Shown here in pieces: positions 24,307 through 32,180 of a DNA stretch of 64,000 nt (position 1 is the first letter of the stretch; each line of letters starts with the position of its first letter). The notes under the pieces are model-generated. The model was not told where the DNA came from. It saw only the letters and a list, made by a program, of their open reading frames with translations, and did not search any database. Position numbers and translations under genes: made by a program. The DNA is from JBFMFR01 sp040752025 (GTDB lineage: Bacteria > Chloroflexota > Anaerolineae > Anaerolineales > UBA4823): contig JBFMFR010000005.1 of assembly GCA_040752025.1 (NCBI GenBank), positions 1 through 64,000 on the forward strand. Direction: 5' to 3'.

Positions 24307-25647
24307 TTACTCTTTCCGGGTAGCTTTCTTGATCGCCTTGACCACTTTTTTCATTGGCCTCTCCGAGTAATCGTCGGCGAACTGTTCGGCGGCCTGCTCG
24401 AGGGGCACTTCATCCCCGTAAGCCTGGCGCAAATACCAGCGATGGGTGGTGATCCACAGATACAGGTCCGTTTCCGTGCGGCCAGGGAACTCCTTCAAGA
24501 TTTCCTGCTGTCGGATGGTTTCCACCAGTGGGCTGTACACATTCTGGTACCACGAAACCAGTGCATCTTCGTAGGACACTTCCTGTCCGCGTTGTTCGCC
24601 CAAATACCAGCGATGCGCGTCGATATGCTCTCTCAGGCGGCGATATTGCCCGGGCACAGTCACTTCGATGCAGGCCTGTGGGCAGACTTCTACCAGGCGC
24701 GTCTGCTCCAGGAAGTTGGCTTTCTCCTGGGCCAGTAAAATCGTTCCCAGCCAGCCCGTGCCCTGCACGACAGCCGCAAGTTTCTTCACCGCCGGCAGCG
24801 GATAATCCATCATCAGTTGCCTGGCAGCCTGCGCGCTGCCATCGATGCCATCTTCTTCCTCCTGGTAAGCCTGGCTCAGGTAATCTCGATACTCCATCAG
24901 CCACAAACACAAGTCCGCCTGGCTGGATCCAGGGAAAGCCTTGACCAGTTCGTTTTCGCGCACCGTTTCGGCCAGTGGCAGATAGACCTGGTCGTACCAG
25001 GAAGCCACCGCATCTTCATAAGGGACTTCCTGCCCGCGCTGCTCGCCCAAATACCAACGATGTGCAGCGATATGCCGCAGCATCTCGGCGTAAAACCCCT
25101 CCTGGCTCAGTTCGATCTCTGCGCCAGCTCGCAGCTTGGAAAGCTGCGTTTGCTCCAGGAAATCTGCATAGGCTTTCTTCAACGCCAGGTCATCCAGGCG
25201 CGTCTCAGGCGTAAGCCTGACCGAAATCTCGATTTCTGTGACGTAGGCATCCACGTATTCCTGGCCACGCTCGCGCGCCACAGAAACCCGGTGGTTGCCA
25301 TCCTTGACGAAATAGATATCGCCAATCTTATACAGGTCCACCGGCGGCAGCGGCGCCTGGGCGTAGTGCGCCATATCGATGCTCACCCAGCGCTCGCGAG
25401 TTCGCCTCTGAAGCGGCAGGAATGCCCGGTCGAAATCGTAATAGCGCCCCAGGCTGCCAACGATCTTCTCGATCTCTACCTGGCGCAGACCAATATAGTG
25501 CTGACCTCGGATCGGAAGTCGCTCGCGCACCTCATAGAAAGGCAGCAATTCGTTATCCTCGCCGGTCAAAAAACTGATGATTCTACGCCAGAACCCCCTG
25601 GACAAGGCGCGTTCGTAATCTTGTCGTGCCAATTGGTCCATTGACAT
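24307..25647 (-). CDS. ParB-like domain protein with duplicated helical module
   Basis: 446 residues. Residues 40-140 carry the same ParB-like segment as the convergent neighbour (YKIGDIYFVKDGNHRVSVAR). Then the helical module occurs twice: FLEQTQLSKLRAGAEIELSQ to DLCLWL, and FLEQTRLVEVCPQACIEVTV to DLYLWI, each containing HRWYLGEQRGQEV. There are no Usp domains. The C-terminus is basic (KKVVKAIKKATRKE). The ATG at 25647 is chosen because GGAG is 9 bases upstream; ATG at 25653 is too close. It lies 33 bases behind the metallophosphoesterase gene, likely in the same operon. Confidence 0.7.
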   Translation of the reverse strand: MSMDQLARQDYERALSRGFWRRIISFLTGEDNELLPFYEVRERLPIRGQHYIGLRQVEIEKIVGSLGRYYDFDRAFLPLQRRTRERWVSIDMAHYAQAPLPPVDLYKIGDIYFVKDGNHRVSVARERGQEYVDAYVTEIEISVRLTPETRLDDLALKKAYADFLEQTQLSKLRAGAEIELSQEGFYAEMLRHIAAHRWYLGEQRGQEVPYEDAVASWYDQVYLPLAETVRENELVKAFPGSSQADLCLWLMEYRDYLSQAYQEEEDGIDGSAQAARQLMMDYPLPAVKKLAAVVQGTGWLGTILLAQEKANFLEQTRLVEVCPQACIEVTVPGQYRRLREHIDAHRWYLGEQRGQEVSYEDALVSWYQNVYSPLVETIRQQEILKEFPGRTETDLYLWITTHRWYLRQAYGDEVPLEQAAEQFADDYSERPMKKVVKAIKKATRKE

Positions 25648-25680
25648 CGCCATCAACTCCTCGGATATAAAACTTCCCAG

Positions 25681-26328
25681 CTATGCGTTCCTGGCTCCAG
25701 GTTTTATATCCAACATGATTTCGTGAAATTCGTAAGCATTGATCACCAGCGTTCCTCCCACCTGAGTCTTCACTGGCGTCTCTGGGTGATAGATGTGGAC
25801 GTGCCCGTGGATGAAATACGCTGGTTGGAAGACGTTCACCAGCCAACGGAAAGCCTTGATGCCCCGGTGAGGCAGGTCAGTCTCATCGTGAATATCCTCA
25901 GGAGGCGCATGTGAGACAAACACATCCAAAAACCGTCCATGCAGTGCCCGATTCTTCAGCAAATCCGGAACGAGGTGCCACACATGCCGCCACATCTGCG
26001 CCTGAGAATACTGAAAACGGCCTGGGCGATAGCGCAAGCTGCCCTCCACGCCCGCCAACAACAATCCATCGTGCTGCAGCACTCGGCGGTGAAGGTCCAC
26101 ACCACCGTGCGGCGCGGTTCGTTGCCCTTCCAGGCTGTATTCCACCACCTTATCATGATTACCTCGCACGAAATACATGGGGCGGTCCAACGCGTTCAAC
26201 ACATACTCCAGATAATAATACGCCAGGTCACCACAGCCGATAATCAAATCCACATCCCTAAAGCGCTTTCGCACCTGCGGGCTATAGATAAACGGAACGA
26301 TCTTATCGCTCAACGAAAGTATCTTCAT
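25681..26328 (-). CDS. Metallophosphoesterase
   Basis: 215 residues from ATG at 26328. Calcineurin-like signature: a start region KILSLSDK, then IGCGDLA, RGNHDK, SHAPPED and HGHVHIY, which are metal and phosphate binding motifs in the right order. In the first motif the usual D-x-H is SDK, so the His is missing and one metal ligand may differ. Likely a phosphatase or nuclease of unknown substrate. A promoter with perfect TTGACA is seen at 26349-26377. Confidence 0.82.
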   Translation of the reverse strand: MKILSLSDKIVPFIYSPQVRKRFRDVDLIIGCGDLAYYYLEYVLNALDRPMYFVRGNHDKVVEYSLEGQRTAPHGGVDLHRRVLQHDGLLLAGVEGSLRYRPGRFQYSQAQMWRHVWHLVPDLLKNRALHGRFLDVFVSHAPPEDIHDETDLPHRGIKAFRWLVNVFQPAYFIHGHVHIYHPETPVKTQVGGTLVINAYEFHEIMLDIKPGARNA

Positions 26329-26348
26329 AAATTTGGCCAATACCCATG

Positions 26349-26377
26349 CTTATACCCCGACAAAGCTATCTTGTCAA
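26349..26377 (-). promoter_or_regulatory. Promoter of the metallophosphoesterase gene
   Basis: TTGACA (26372-26377), 17 bp, TATAAG (26349-26354) on the minus strand; the leader would be about 14 bases. Confidence 0.8.
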
Positions 26378-26502
26378 CTGATCCAAATCCGCCCGTCTAT
26401 GCTTCGAGTGAGTCCATTCTGTCATGCGAAAATGCGATACTTGGCACTTGATTTGAACCCAATTCCAGGGTATGCTTGTATTTTACTTAGAGGAGCTTCA
26501 GT

Positions 26503-27177
26503 ATGTCGACAAAATCTAAGTGGATCTCGCCACTCACGGCGGGCTGTGCGCTCGCCTGGGGAAGTTTACTGGTTTTCTTATTGGTAGCCTGCACCAGCGC
26601 TTTCCCTGAACAATCACAGCCTGTCCCTACCCCCACCATCGACCGCCTGGCAGCGCCCCCCCTGCCGGACCAACCCTCTCAGGCCGACCTGGGAGCCCAT
26701 GTATATTACCAGGTTTGTATGGCCTGCCACGGTGATCGCGGCCAGGGCCTGACCGAAGAATGGCGACTGGTCTGGGAAGAAGATTATGATTGTTGGCAAT
26801 CAGAATGCCACGGAAACGATCACCCTCCCCAGGGCTTCAGTTTTCCCGAGACGTGTTGCACGGCCGTTATCGGCCCGGGCACCCTGGCTAATTACAGCAA
26901 CGGCCAGGAATTGTTCGATTACATCATCGAAACCATGCCCTGGTGGAACCCGGGTTACCTGAAAACCGAAGAGTTCTGGCAGGTTACCGCTTTCCTGATG
27001 CGCGCCAATGGCGCCATCCCAGATGACGTAGTTCTGGATAAAGGCAACGCCTTCATCTTCAACCTGCACCCGGTGTCAGCCTTGCCCGGCAACCGTAAAC
27101 CCGATGCCTTGCTCGTCAGCGGTCTGTTGGCATCCATTGCGGTCTTGTTCTTCTTGCAGAGCCGTTTCCGTCGCTAA
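26503..27177 (+). CDS. Membrane-anchored c-type cytochrome
   Basis: 224 residues. The N-terminal segment ends in LLVACTSA, a lipobox or simple anchor, followed by a Pro-rich linker. A cytochrome c domain has the heme motif CMACH (72-76). A second motif CWQSECH (97-103) would be a CX4CH heme site, a rare spacing, and further Cys pairs follow (ETCCTAV). Two hydrophobic parts: the N-terminal signal and a C-terminal helix (LLVSGLLASIAVLFFLQSRF). AGAGGAG is upstream of the ATG. It overlaps the convergent patatin gene end by 4 bases. Likely role: electron transfer at the outer face of the membrane. Confidence 0.8.
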   Translation: MSTKSKWISPLTAGCALAWGSLLVFLLVACTSAFPEQSQPVPTPTIDRLAAPPLPDQPSQADLGAHVYYQVCMACHGDRGQGLTEEWRLVWEEDYDCWQSECHGNDHPPQGFSFPETCCTAVIGPGTLANYSNGQELFDYIIETMPWWNPGYLKTEEFWQVTAFLMRANGAIPDDVVLDKGNAFIFNLHPVSALPGNRKPDALLVSGLLASIAVLFFLQSRFRR

Positions 27178-27989
27178 ATTGCTGTATTTCCGGGTTCCAA
27201 CTGTACCTGAACAGCGCCCACCAGGCCCAAGGCTGCGCGGATACACGGCAGCTTTTCCAAAGCCGCCCGGCGCCCCAGTTCGTACAACTCAAAACGCCTG
27301 GAAAACCGTAGGTATGTCTTCCCGCTCAGTTCAGGTGCGATCAGGCAGTCCGCCTCATCGATGCCGCCTCCAGCGCGCTCCAATAAAATTTCCAACCCCG
27401 CCAGCAGGTAGCCGATCGGCCCCAGGTAAGACCGGATCTTGAATCCGAAGATATCAACGCCAATCACATACTCGGCCCCCATCTCACGCAGCACATCTAC
27501 CGGCACCATATCCGACAGGCCGCCATCACACAACCAATGGCCCTGCCATTCAACTGGCGCAACTGCCCCGGGCAGCGAACAACTGGCGCGCACGGCCCGC
27601 GCTACCGGCCCCTGGCGCAATACCACCGGCTGGCCGTGCTCGATATCTGTAGCCACCACCGTTAGAGGCACCTTCAAATCTGCGAAATCCAGCTCCCCCA
27701 GCTCTTTCACCATCCAGTGTTCCAGCTTCTCAAAGCTGAGCCATCCGCGCCTGGGCCAGGTCAAACGGGTAATGCGCCGCCAGCGGAAAGTGAGCGCGTA
27801 CCGGTGGATGCGTTCCGCATCCATCCCAGCGCAGTAGGCCGCGCCAATAATCGAGCCAGCGCTGGTGCCAGCCACGTAATCGATTGGGATGCCCTGCTCT
27901 TGTAAAACGGACAGCACACCAATATGCGCCCAGCCGCGCACCAATCCCCCTCCCAGGGCCAGGCCAACCCGCTTGCGCGGTTCGCCCAT
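27174..27989 (-). CDS. Patatin-like phospholipase
   Basis: 271 residues from ATG at 27989; TTG at 28025 or GTG at 28010 are other possible starts. The oxyanion region LALGGGLVRG, the nucleophile elbow GTSAG with Ser and the DGG motif (CDGGLSDMVP) with the catalytic Asp give the Ser-Asp dyad of RssA/YlbK-like patatins. Soluble, with no signal peptide. It follows the PlsC-like gene and the SDR gene on the same strand and probably takes part in phospholipid turnover. Confidence 0.85.
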   Translation of the reverse strand: MGEPRKRVGLALGGGLVRGWAHIGVLSVLQEQGIPIDYVAGTSAGSIIGAAYCAGMDAERIHRYALTFRWRRITRLTWPRRGWLSFEKLEHWMVKELGELDFADLKVPLTVVATDIEHGQPVVLRQGPVARAVRASCSLPGAVAPVEWQGHWLCDGGLSDMVPVDVLREMGAEYVIGVDIFGFKIRSYLGPIGYLLAGLEILLERAGGGIDEADCLIAPELSGKTYLRFSRRFELYELGRRAALEKLPCIRAALGLVGAVQVQLEPGNTAI

Positions 27990-28017
27990 GCGCGCTGCCG
28001 GCTCTTTCACCCCGGGA

Positions 28018-29211
28018 TCACCCAAAGAACACCGAGCGCCGCTGCGTCAGCCGGTCAAAAATCATCGTCTGTACGATATTGCGCACCTGGTCAGTCAATT
28101 GCGACACCAGCAACTGGTTGTCGGCTGCCTCAGGTCCATAATGAGCCGTCGGAATCGGCGTGCCGATATCGATAAACCACTTAGTCGGCAAAGGCACAAA
28201 ACCCAGCAGCCCGAGCCAGGGCCAGGTGATCGAAATCGGGAAATACGGGAAGCCGATCATCCGCGCGATGGTGTCAGACTTCGCCAGGGAGATGTAAGTT
28301 TCCTCAGCCCCCACGATCGCCACAGGCAGCATCGGGGCGCCGGTCTTAAGCGCCATACGCACGAATCCCCCGCGCCCAAAGCGCGCCAGCCGGTAGCGCT
28401 CCTTGAACAGCTTGCCCACCCCTTTATACCCCTCTGGAAAGACCGAAACCAGTTGTTCTTGCTCTAACAAACGAATTCCATTATCTTCATTTGCCAGCGC
28501 CTGGCCCAGCCGGACCAGGGTCGCCGAAACGAAGGGTAAAGTTTGCAGCCAGGTGGCATACAGATTACGCAGCAGCCTGCGCTCAGGGTGCTCGTTATAG
28601 ATTGCTGTACCCAGCATCGCCCCGTCCCAGGGTAGTTGGCCTGAATGATTGCACACCAGCAAAACCCGTCCCTGCCCGGCGATGTTCTCCATGCCGCTCG
28701 TCTGCACTCGCCAGTAAGTTTTGTACATGAAGGTCAGGAATGGTTCGACCACCTGCAAAAACTCGGGGTCGAACCCCCATTCATCGGTTTCATATTCTCC
28801 GGCCAGGCGCCGCCTGAACATGTTGCTTTGATATTCGATCAAATAAGTGAGCAAATACCAGGCGCCTTTCCACACTTCAGGGTCCAGCAAATCTTTGCGG
28901 ATGGCATTGCTCAGCCTTTCCAACAGTCTCAGGCCCATGCCAGGCGACAAGAGCGGCAGGTTCTCATCCATCAGAGCCTTCAGGCGCTTTGGTGAGTAGG
29001 GCGGCGGTGAAAATTCCGGAGTCATTTGGCGCAAGCGCGTCACCAATGCCTCCAGTTCTATGATGAGCTGCTCTCTCAACTCAACATTGCCCGGCTGCCC
29101 GTTGGCCTGTTCATCCACTGGCGCATCCGTTTCATTCGCAAATGAGCCCTCATCGGGCGGCAGAGCATCACCTGTATCCAGCCCATCCACCGGAGTTACT
29201 TCATTTTGCAT
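28018..29211 (-). CDS. PlsC-like lysophospholipid acyltransferase
   Basis: 397 residues. The catalytic motif is NHSGQLPWDG (NHSx4D) and the acyl acceptor/glycerol-phosphate motif VFPEGYKG. Family: 1-acyl-glycerol-3-phosphate acyltransferase-like, with an N-terminal extension of about 170 residues that is charged and partly helical. It starts 3 bases after the stop of the SDR gene, so they are one operon. As far as I recall, an SDR/PlsC-like pair is also adjacent in mycobacteria (Rv0501-Rv0502), which supports a joint function. The exact lipid is unknown. Confidence 0.85.
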   Translation of the reverse strand: MQNEVTPVDGLDTGDALPPDEGSFANETDAPVDEQANGQPGNVELREQLIIELEALVTRLRQMTPEFSPPPYSPKRLKALMDENLPLLSPGMGLRLLERLSNAIRKDLLDPEVWKGAWYLLTYLIEYQSNMFRRRLAGEYETDEWGFDPEFLQVVEPFLTFMYKTYWRVQTSGMENIAGQGRVLLVCNHSGQLPWDGAMLGTAIYNEHPERRLLRNLYATWLQTLPFVSATLVRLGQALANEDNGIRLLEQEQLVSVFPEGYKGVGKLFKERYRLARFGRGGFVRMALKTGAPMLPVAIVGAEETYISLAKSDTIARMIGFPYFPISITWPWLGLLGFVPLPTKWFIDIGTPIPTAHYGPEAADNQLLVSQLTDQVRNIVQTMIFDRLTQRRSVFFG

Positions 29212-29214
29212 CGC

Positions 29215-30312
29215 TCACGCCTCCATCCCTGTGCTGTTCTTCTCCGCCTCGCTCGCTTCGAGGTTGCGTGCACGGCGACGGCGCTCCAGCGTATCGCGCA
29301 GCCTGTCTTCGTCATAAGCCAGGGCCGCCGCCTCGGGCATATAACGCCGCCGGCGCTGCTCGCCGGCAAATTCTCGCAGCGTTTCTTCAGCCGTGTAGCG
29401 TGGGACAAACGCCATTTCCTGGCGCATCTTCGCCAGGTCGCCCACCCAGCCATAACGCAAATAGTCTGGCTCGATGGGGAAGTAATCACCGACCTTGATG
29501 CCCGCGCTGCTCGCCAGGCCGATCCCCCAATAGGTAAACAAGTGAAATACCGGCAAGGGCACCTTGGCTGCCAATCCCATTACCCGGTTGAGCGGCAGCG
29601 CCTCCTCGGCAGCCACATTGAAAACACCCGGAACGTCATTCCAGGTTACATGTGCCAGCGCTTCGATGGCATCCCGCTCGTGGATCACTTGCATCAACGG
29701 GTCAAAACCTAACAAGGTCGGCGCCAGGGGTTGTTTCAAAAAGCGAGTCATCGGTGAATTCACCCTGGGACCGATAACATTGGCAAAACGCAGGATGGTC
29801 AAAATCATTTCAGGCGCCTGGTGGCGAAAACCGTTGCAAAAAGCCTCGATCTCCACCAGGTCGCGCGTGTAGCCATAAGCGCGGCTGCCCTGCACAGGCT
29901 GGTCTTCCGTGATAAACATCGGATTATTCGATGAAGCCCCATACACTGCCGTGCTGCTTCTCAACACTACCTTGTGAACGCCGGCTTCAGCGCAAGCGCC
30001 CAACAGCTTCATTGTACCCATCACGTTTAGATCGAAAATTGTCTCCGTCAGACGCTGGCTTTCCACAAAGGTCAGGTGGCATACACTGTCCACAGCCTCG
30101 CTCTTCAGCAATTCAACCATCAGCGGATTGCGCACATCGGCCTGGATGAAATCCAGGCCTTCGATCTCTCGCGCAGGCGCCTGGGCATCGACCCCCATGA
30201 TGTGCACGCCTGCATCCCTGCGCACCACGCTCCACTCGATCAAGCGCTCAGCAGCCTGGGCTCCCCAGAAGCTTGCCACCCCCGTAACCAAAATGGTTTT
30301 CTTATTGGGCAT
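29215..30312 (-). CDS. NAD-dependent epimerase/dehydratase (extended SDR)
   Basis: 365 residues from ATG at 30312 with GAGGAAGG upstream; the longer open frame extends through the promoter region. The cofactor loop is TGVASFWGAQ, a variant of TGxxGFxG where the middle Gly is Ser. The active-site Tyr-x3-Lys is not evident in the usual YGxxK form; YGYTRDLVE is in the position, with Arg for Lys. So it may be a non-catalytic or altered SDR. First gene of a unit with the acyltransferase and patatin genes. Confidence 0.8.
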   Translation of the reverse strand: MPNKKTILVTGVASFWGAQAAERLIEWSVVRRDAGVHIMGVDAQAPAREIEGLDFIQADVRNPLMVELLKSEAVDSVCHLTFVESQRLTETIFDLNVMGTMKLLGACAEAGVHKVVLRSSTAVYGASSNNPMFITEDQPVQGSRAYGYTRDLVEIEAFCNGFRHQAPEMILTILRFANVIGPRVNSPMTRFLKQPLAPTLLGFDPLMQVIHERDAIEALAHVTWNDVPGVFNVAAEEALPLNRVMGLAAKVPLPVFHLFTYWGIGLASSAGIKVGDYFPIEPDYLRYGWVGDLAKMRQEMAFVPRYTAEETLREFAGEQRRRRYMPEAAALAYDEDRLRDTLERRRRARNLEASEAEKNSTGMEA

Positions 30313-30381
30313 CTCGCCTTCCTCAACAGATCGTTCACCCACACCGGTGATCACCTGTCCATCCGGTTGATCGAACTGTAC

Positions 30382-30394
30382 ACTATCGAATAGT
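30382..30394. promoter_or_regulatory. Palindrome overlapping the SDR promoter
   Basis: ACTATCGAATAGT has perfect 5-bp arms and overlaps the -10 box of the minus-strand promoter at 30392-30397. A repressor site is possible. Confidence 0.35.
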
Positions 30395-30420
30395 ATATTG
30401 TACAACCAGATGGACGTCAA
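30392..30420 (-). promoter_or_regulatory. Promoter of the SDR-plsC-patatin unit
   Basis: TTGACG (30415-30420), 17 bp, TATACT (30392-30397) on the minus strand, about 80 bases before the start codon. Confidence 0.75.
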
Positions 30421-30453
30421 GCAGCGCCCCAGCCGTGAGAAGATGCAGGGCAC

Positions 30454-30482
30454 TTGACTTTCACTACACGGTCTGTTATACT
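30454..30482 (+). promoter_or_regulatory. Promoter of the phasin-like gene
   Basis: TTGACT (30454-30459), 17 bp, TATACT (30477-30482). Confidence 0.75.
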
Positions 30483-30485
30483 CAT

Positions 30486-30506
30486 TTACGACGCGGTGCG
30501 TCATAA
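30486..30506. promoter_or_regulatory. Inverted repeat at the phasin transcription start
   Basis: GACGC (30490-30494) and GCGTC (30498-30502) with three more matching outer pairs form an interrupted palindrome at about +1 to +20. It is well placed for a repressor such as the PhaR-like protein encoded downstream. Confidence 0.4.
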
Positions 30507-30583
30507 GTGGTTTTTCGGATATCACAGAAGAATATCAAAACTGATCCAGATCAAGTAAGTATCGAAATGGAAGGAGATTCGAT

Positions 30584-30964
30584 ATGGCGACAAAAGCAAA
30601 AGCGAAAGAAGTTGTGGAAGATGTCATCGAAGATGTCAAAGAAGAAGCTAACCCTTTGCTGGAGGCAGCCCGCAAGGTCCTGCTGGCAGGCATTGGAGCC
30701 GTGGCCCTGGCTCAGGAGGAAATCGAGGAATTTGTGAACCGCCTGGTTGAGCGCGGCGAAATTGCCGAAAAGGATGGCCGGAAATTGATGCGCGAAGTGG
30801 TTGACCGCCGCAAGAAACAGGCTGGAAAGGCTGAGGATGAAATGACCAAGCGCGTCGAAACTATCCTGGATCGCATGAGCGTTCCTTCCAAAGCCGACAT
30901 CGATGCCCTGAGCGAAAAAATCACCGAATTGACCCGGAAGATCGACGAATTGAAAAAGAGTTGA
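30584..30964 (+). CDS. Phasin-like (PHA granule-associated) protein
   Basis: 126 residues, rich in Ala, Glu and Lys, mostly helical. The segment KVLLAGIGAVALAQEEIEEF followed by VNRLVERGEIAEKDG is the typical phasin/PhaI-PhaF-like pattern, with a coiled-coil tail (ALSEKITELTRKIDELKKS). AAGGAG lies before the ATG. It is followed by a PhaR-like gene. Phasins coat polyhydroxyalkanoate granules; no PHA synthase gene is in the window, so a more general role in the cell is possible. Confidence 0.75.
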   Translation: MATKAKAKEVVEDVIEDVKEEANPLLEAARKVLLAGIGAVALAQEEIEEFVNRLVERGEIAEKDGRKLMREVVDRRKKQAGKAEDEMTKRVETILDRMSVPSKADIDALSEKITELTRKIDELKKS

Positions 30965-30990
30965 GCCTCTACCCGGTCAGTAGACCTGAG

Positions 30991-31033
30991 AGAAGGGCGA
31001 TTTTGCAACACTTGGCTGCAAAATCGCCCTTCT
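30991..31033. terminator. Long perfect hairpin between phasin and phaR-like genes
   Basis: 17-bp perfect arms at 30991-31007 and 31017-31033 with a 9-base loop. No T-run follows on either strand, so it may be a factor-dependent terminator or a mRNA-stabilising stem. Confidence 0.7.
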
Positions 31034-31044
31034 GACTCACCTGA

Positions 31045-31050
31045 TATAAT
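31045..31050 (+). promoter_or_regulatory. Extended -10 box of the phaR-like gene
   Basis: TATAAT preceded by TG at 31042-31043 (TGaTATAAT). A ribosome binding site, GGAG, follows before the ATG at 31079. Confidence 0.6.
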
Positions 31051-31078
31051 TACCAGGTTGCACAAGCAGGAGACTGGC

Positions 31079-31651
31079 ATGCTACTCATCAAGCGCTACC
31101 CCAATCGCAAGCTGTATGATACCCAGGCCAAACAATATATCACGTTGGATGGCATCGCCAATTTGATCCGCCAAGGCCAGGAAATCCAGGTAACCGATCA
31201 CGTCACCGGCGAGGATATCACCGCCCTGACCCTGACCCAGATTATCCTGGAGCAGGAGCGAAAACAGAGCGGCGTCCTTTCTCACACCACCCTGATGAAC
31301 CTGGTACGCTTGGGCAGCGAGCGCCTGACGGCTCTGCAGCGCGGCCTGTTCTCACCGGGCTTCTGGCAGCAGATTGACGAAGAAATTCGCCAGCGCGTCC
31401 AGGCCCTCGTCCACCAGGGGGAGTTGACGGTTACCGAAGGCGAAGCTTTGCTGAAAAAATTAATCGAACAGGGTTTACGCCAGCGCCAGGGGCAGCACGG
31501 GCAGAGTGACGCCGGTCTGATCACCATCAAAGAGTTGGAGGAATACCTTCAAAGGCGCCAGTTACCCAGCCAGGCAGACCTGCAGCGCCTGTATATACAA
31601 CTTGAGGAATTATCCTCCCGACTGGAAGAGCTTTCCCAAAGCAATGATTGA
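31079..31651 (+). CDS. phaR: PhaR-like polyhydroxyalkanoate synthesis regulator
   Basis: 190 residues from ATG at 31079. The N-terminal 60 residues are the PHB_acc_N DNA-binding domain: IKRYPNRKLYDTQAKQYITL, then QEIQVTDHVTGEDIT. PhaR binds PHA granules and represses phasin genes until polymer is made. The rest is helical with many Gln and Glu. The phasin-like gene is directly upstream. The next gene starts within its end (8-base overlap). Confidence 0.85.
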   Translation: MLLIKRYPNRKLYDTQAKQYITLDGIANLIRQGQEIQVTDHVTGEDITALTLTQIILEQERKQSGVLSHTTLMNLVRLGSERLTALQRGLFSPGFWQQIDEEIRQRVQALVHQGELTVTEGEALLKKLIEQGLRQRQGQHGQSDAGLITIKELEEYLQRRQLPSQADLQRLYIQLEELSSRLEELSQSND

Positions 31652-32180
31652 AATCGTCGGCCTTGCCCACCGTTCCTTCATCTTCCCAGCCGACCAGCAA
31701 AACACCTTCACCTACTACAATGACCTGCAACAGGCCTTCAACCACTTGCCCCACATCTCCCTGCTCCAGTGCTTTAGCGATACGCAATATCGCATGCGCT
31801 ACAGCACGGTTGAAATGGGCATTTACCGCGTTCGCATCATCTGCGACCTGCAGGTTGAAAGCGACCCCACAGCCTGGGCCATTCGCATCCGCCCTCTGGC
31901 AGCAGCCAGGCCCATGCGCAGCGAGTGGAATTTGCATTCTTTATCTGGATATGGCTATTTCAACAGCGAGTCGCTGTTCTTCGAGCAGGGCGAACAGACC
32001 CGGGTCGACTACCACTTGAAGCTCAACGCCAGACTGCCTGTGCCGCTGGGACTGCGTTACATGCCTTCCACGGTCATCCAGCGCATCGCCAACAGCATCG
32101 TCAACGCGCGTATGACCGAAATCGCTGACCAGTTCATCGCTCGATCCGTCAAAGCCTATGAAGCGCGGACTATACGCTGA
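31644..32180 (+). CDS. DUF1997-like protein
   Basis: 178 residues from ATG at 31644. The pattern FIFPADQQNTFTYYNDL, LPHISLLQCFSDTQYRMRYS and IRIRPL, with LPVPLGLRYMP near the end, resembles the DUF1997 family, which is known in plants and cyanobacteria and probably has a SRPBCC/START-like lipid-binding fold. It overlaps the phaR-like gene by 8 bases and, convergently, the glycosyltransferase gene by 11. Function unknown. Confidence 0.65.
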   Translation: MIEIVGLAHRSFIFPADQQNTFTYYNDLQQAFNHLPHISLLQCFSDTQYRMRYSTVEMGIYRVRIICDLQVESDPTAWAIRIRPLAAARPMRSEWNLHSLSGYGYFNSESLFFEQGEQTRVDYHLKLNARLPVPLGLRYMPSTVIQRIANSIVNARMTEIADQFIARSVKAYEARTIR

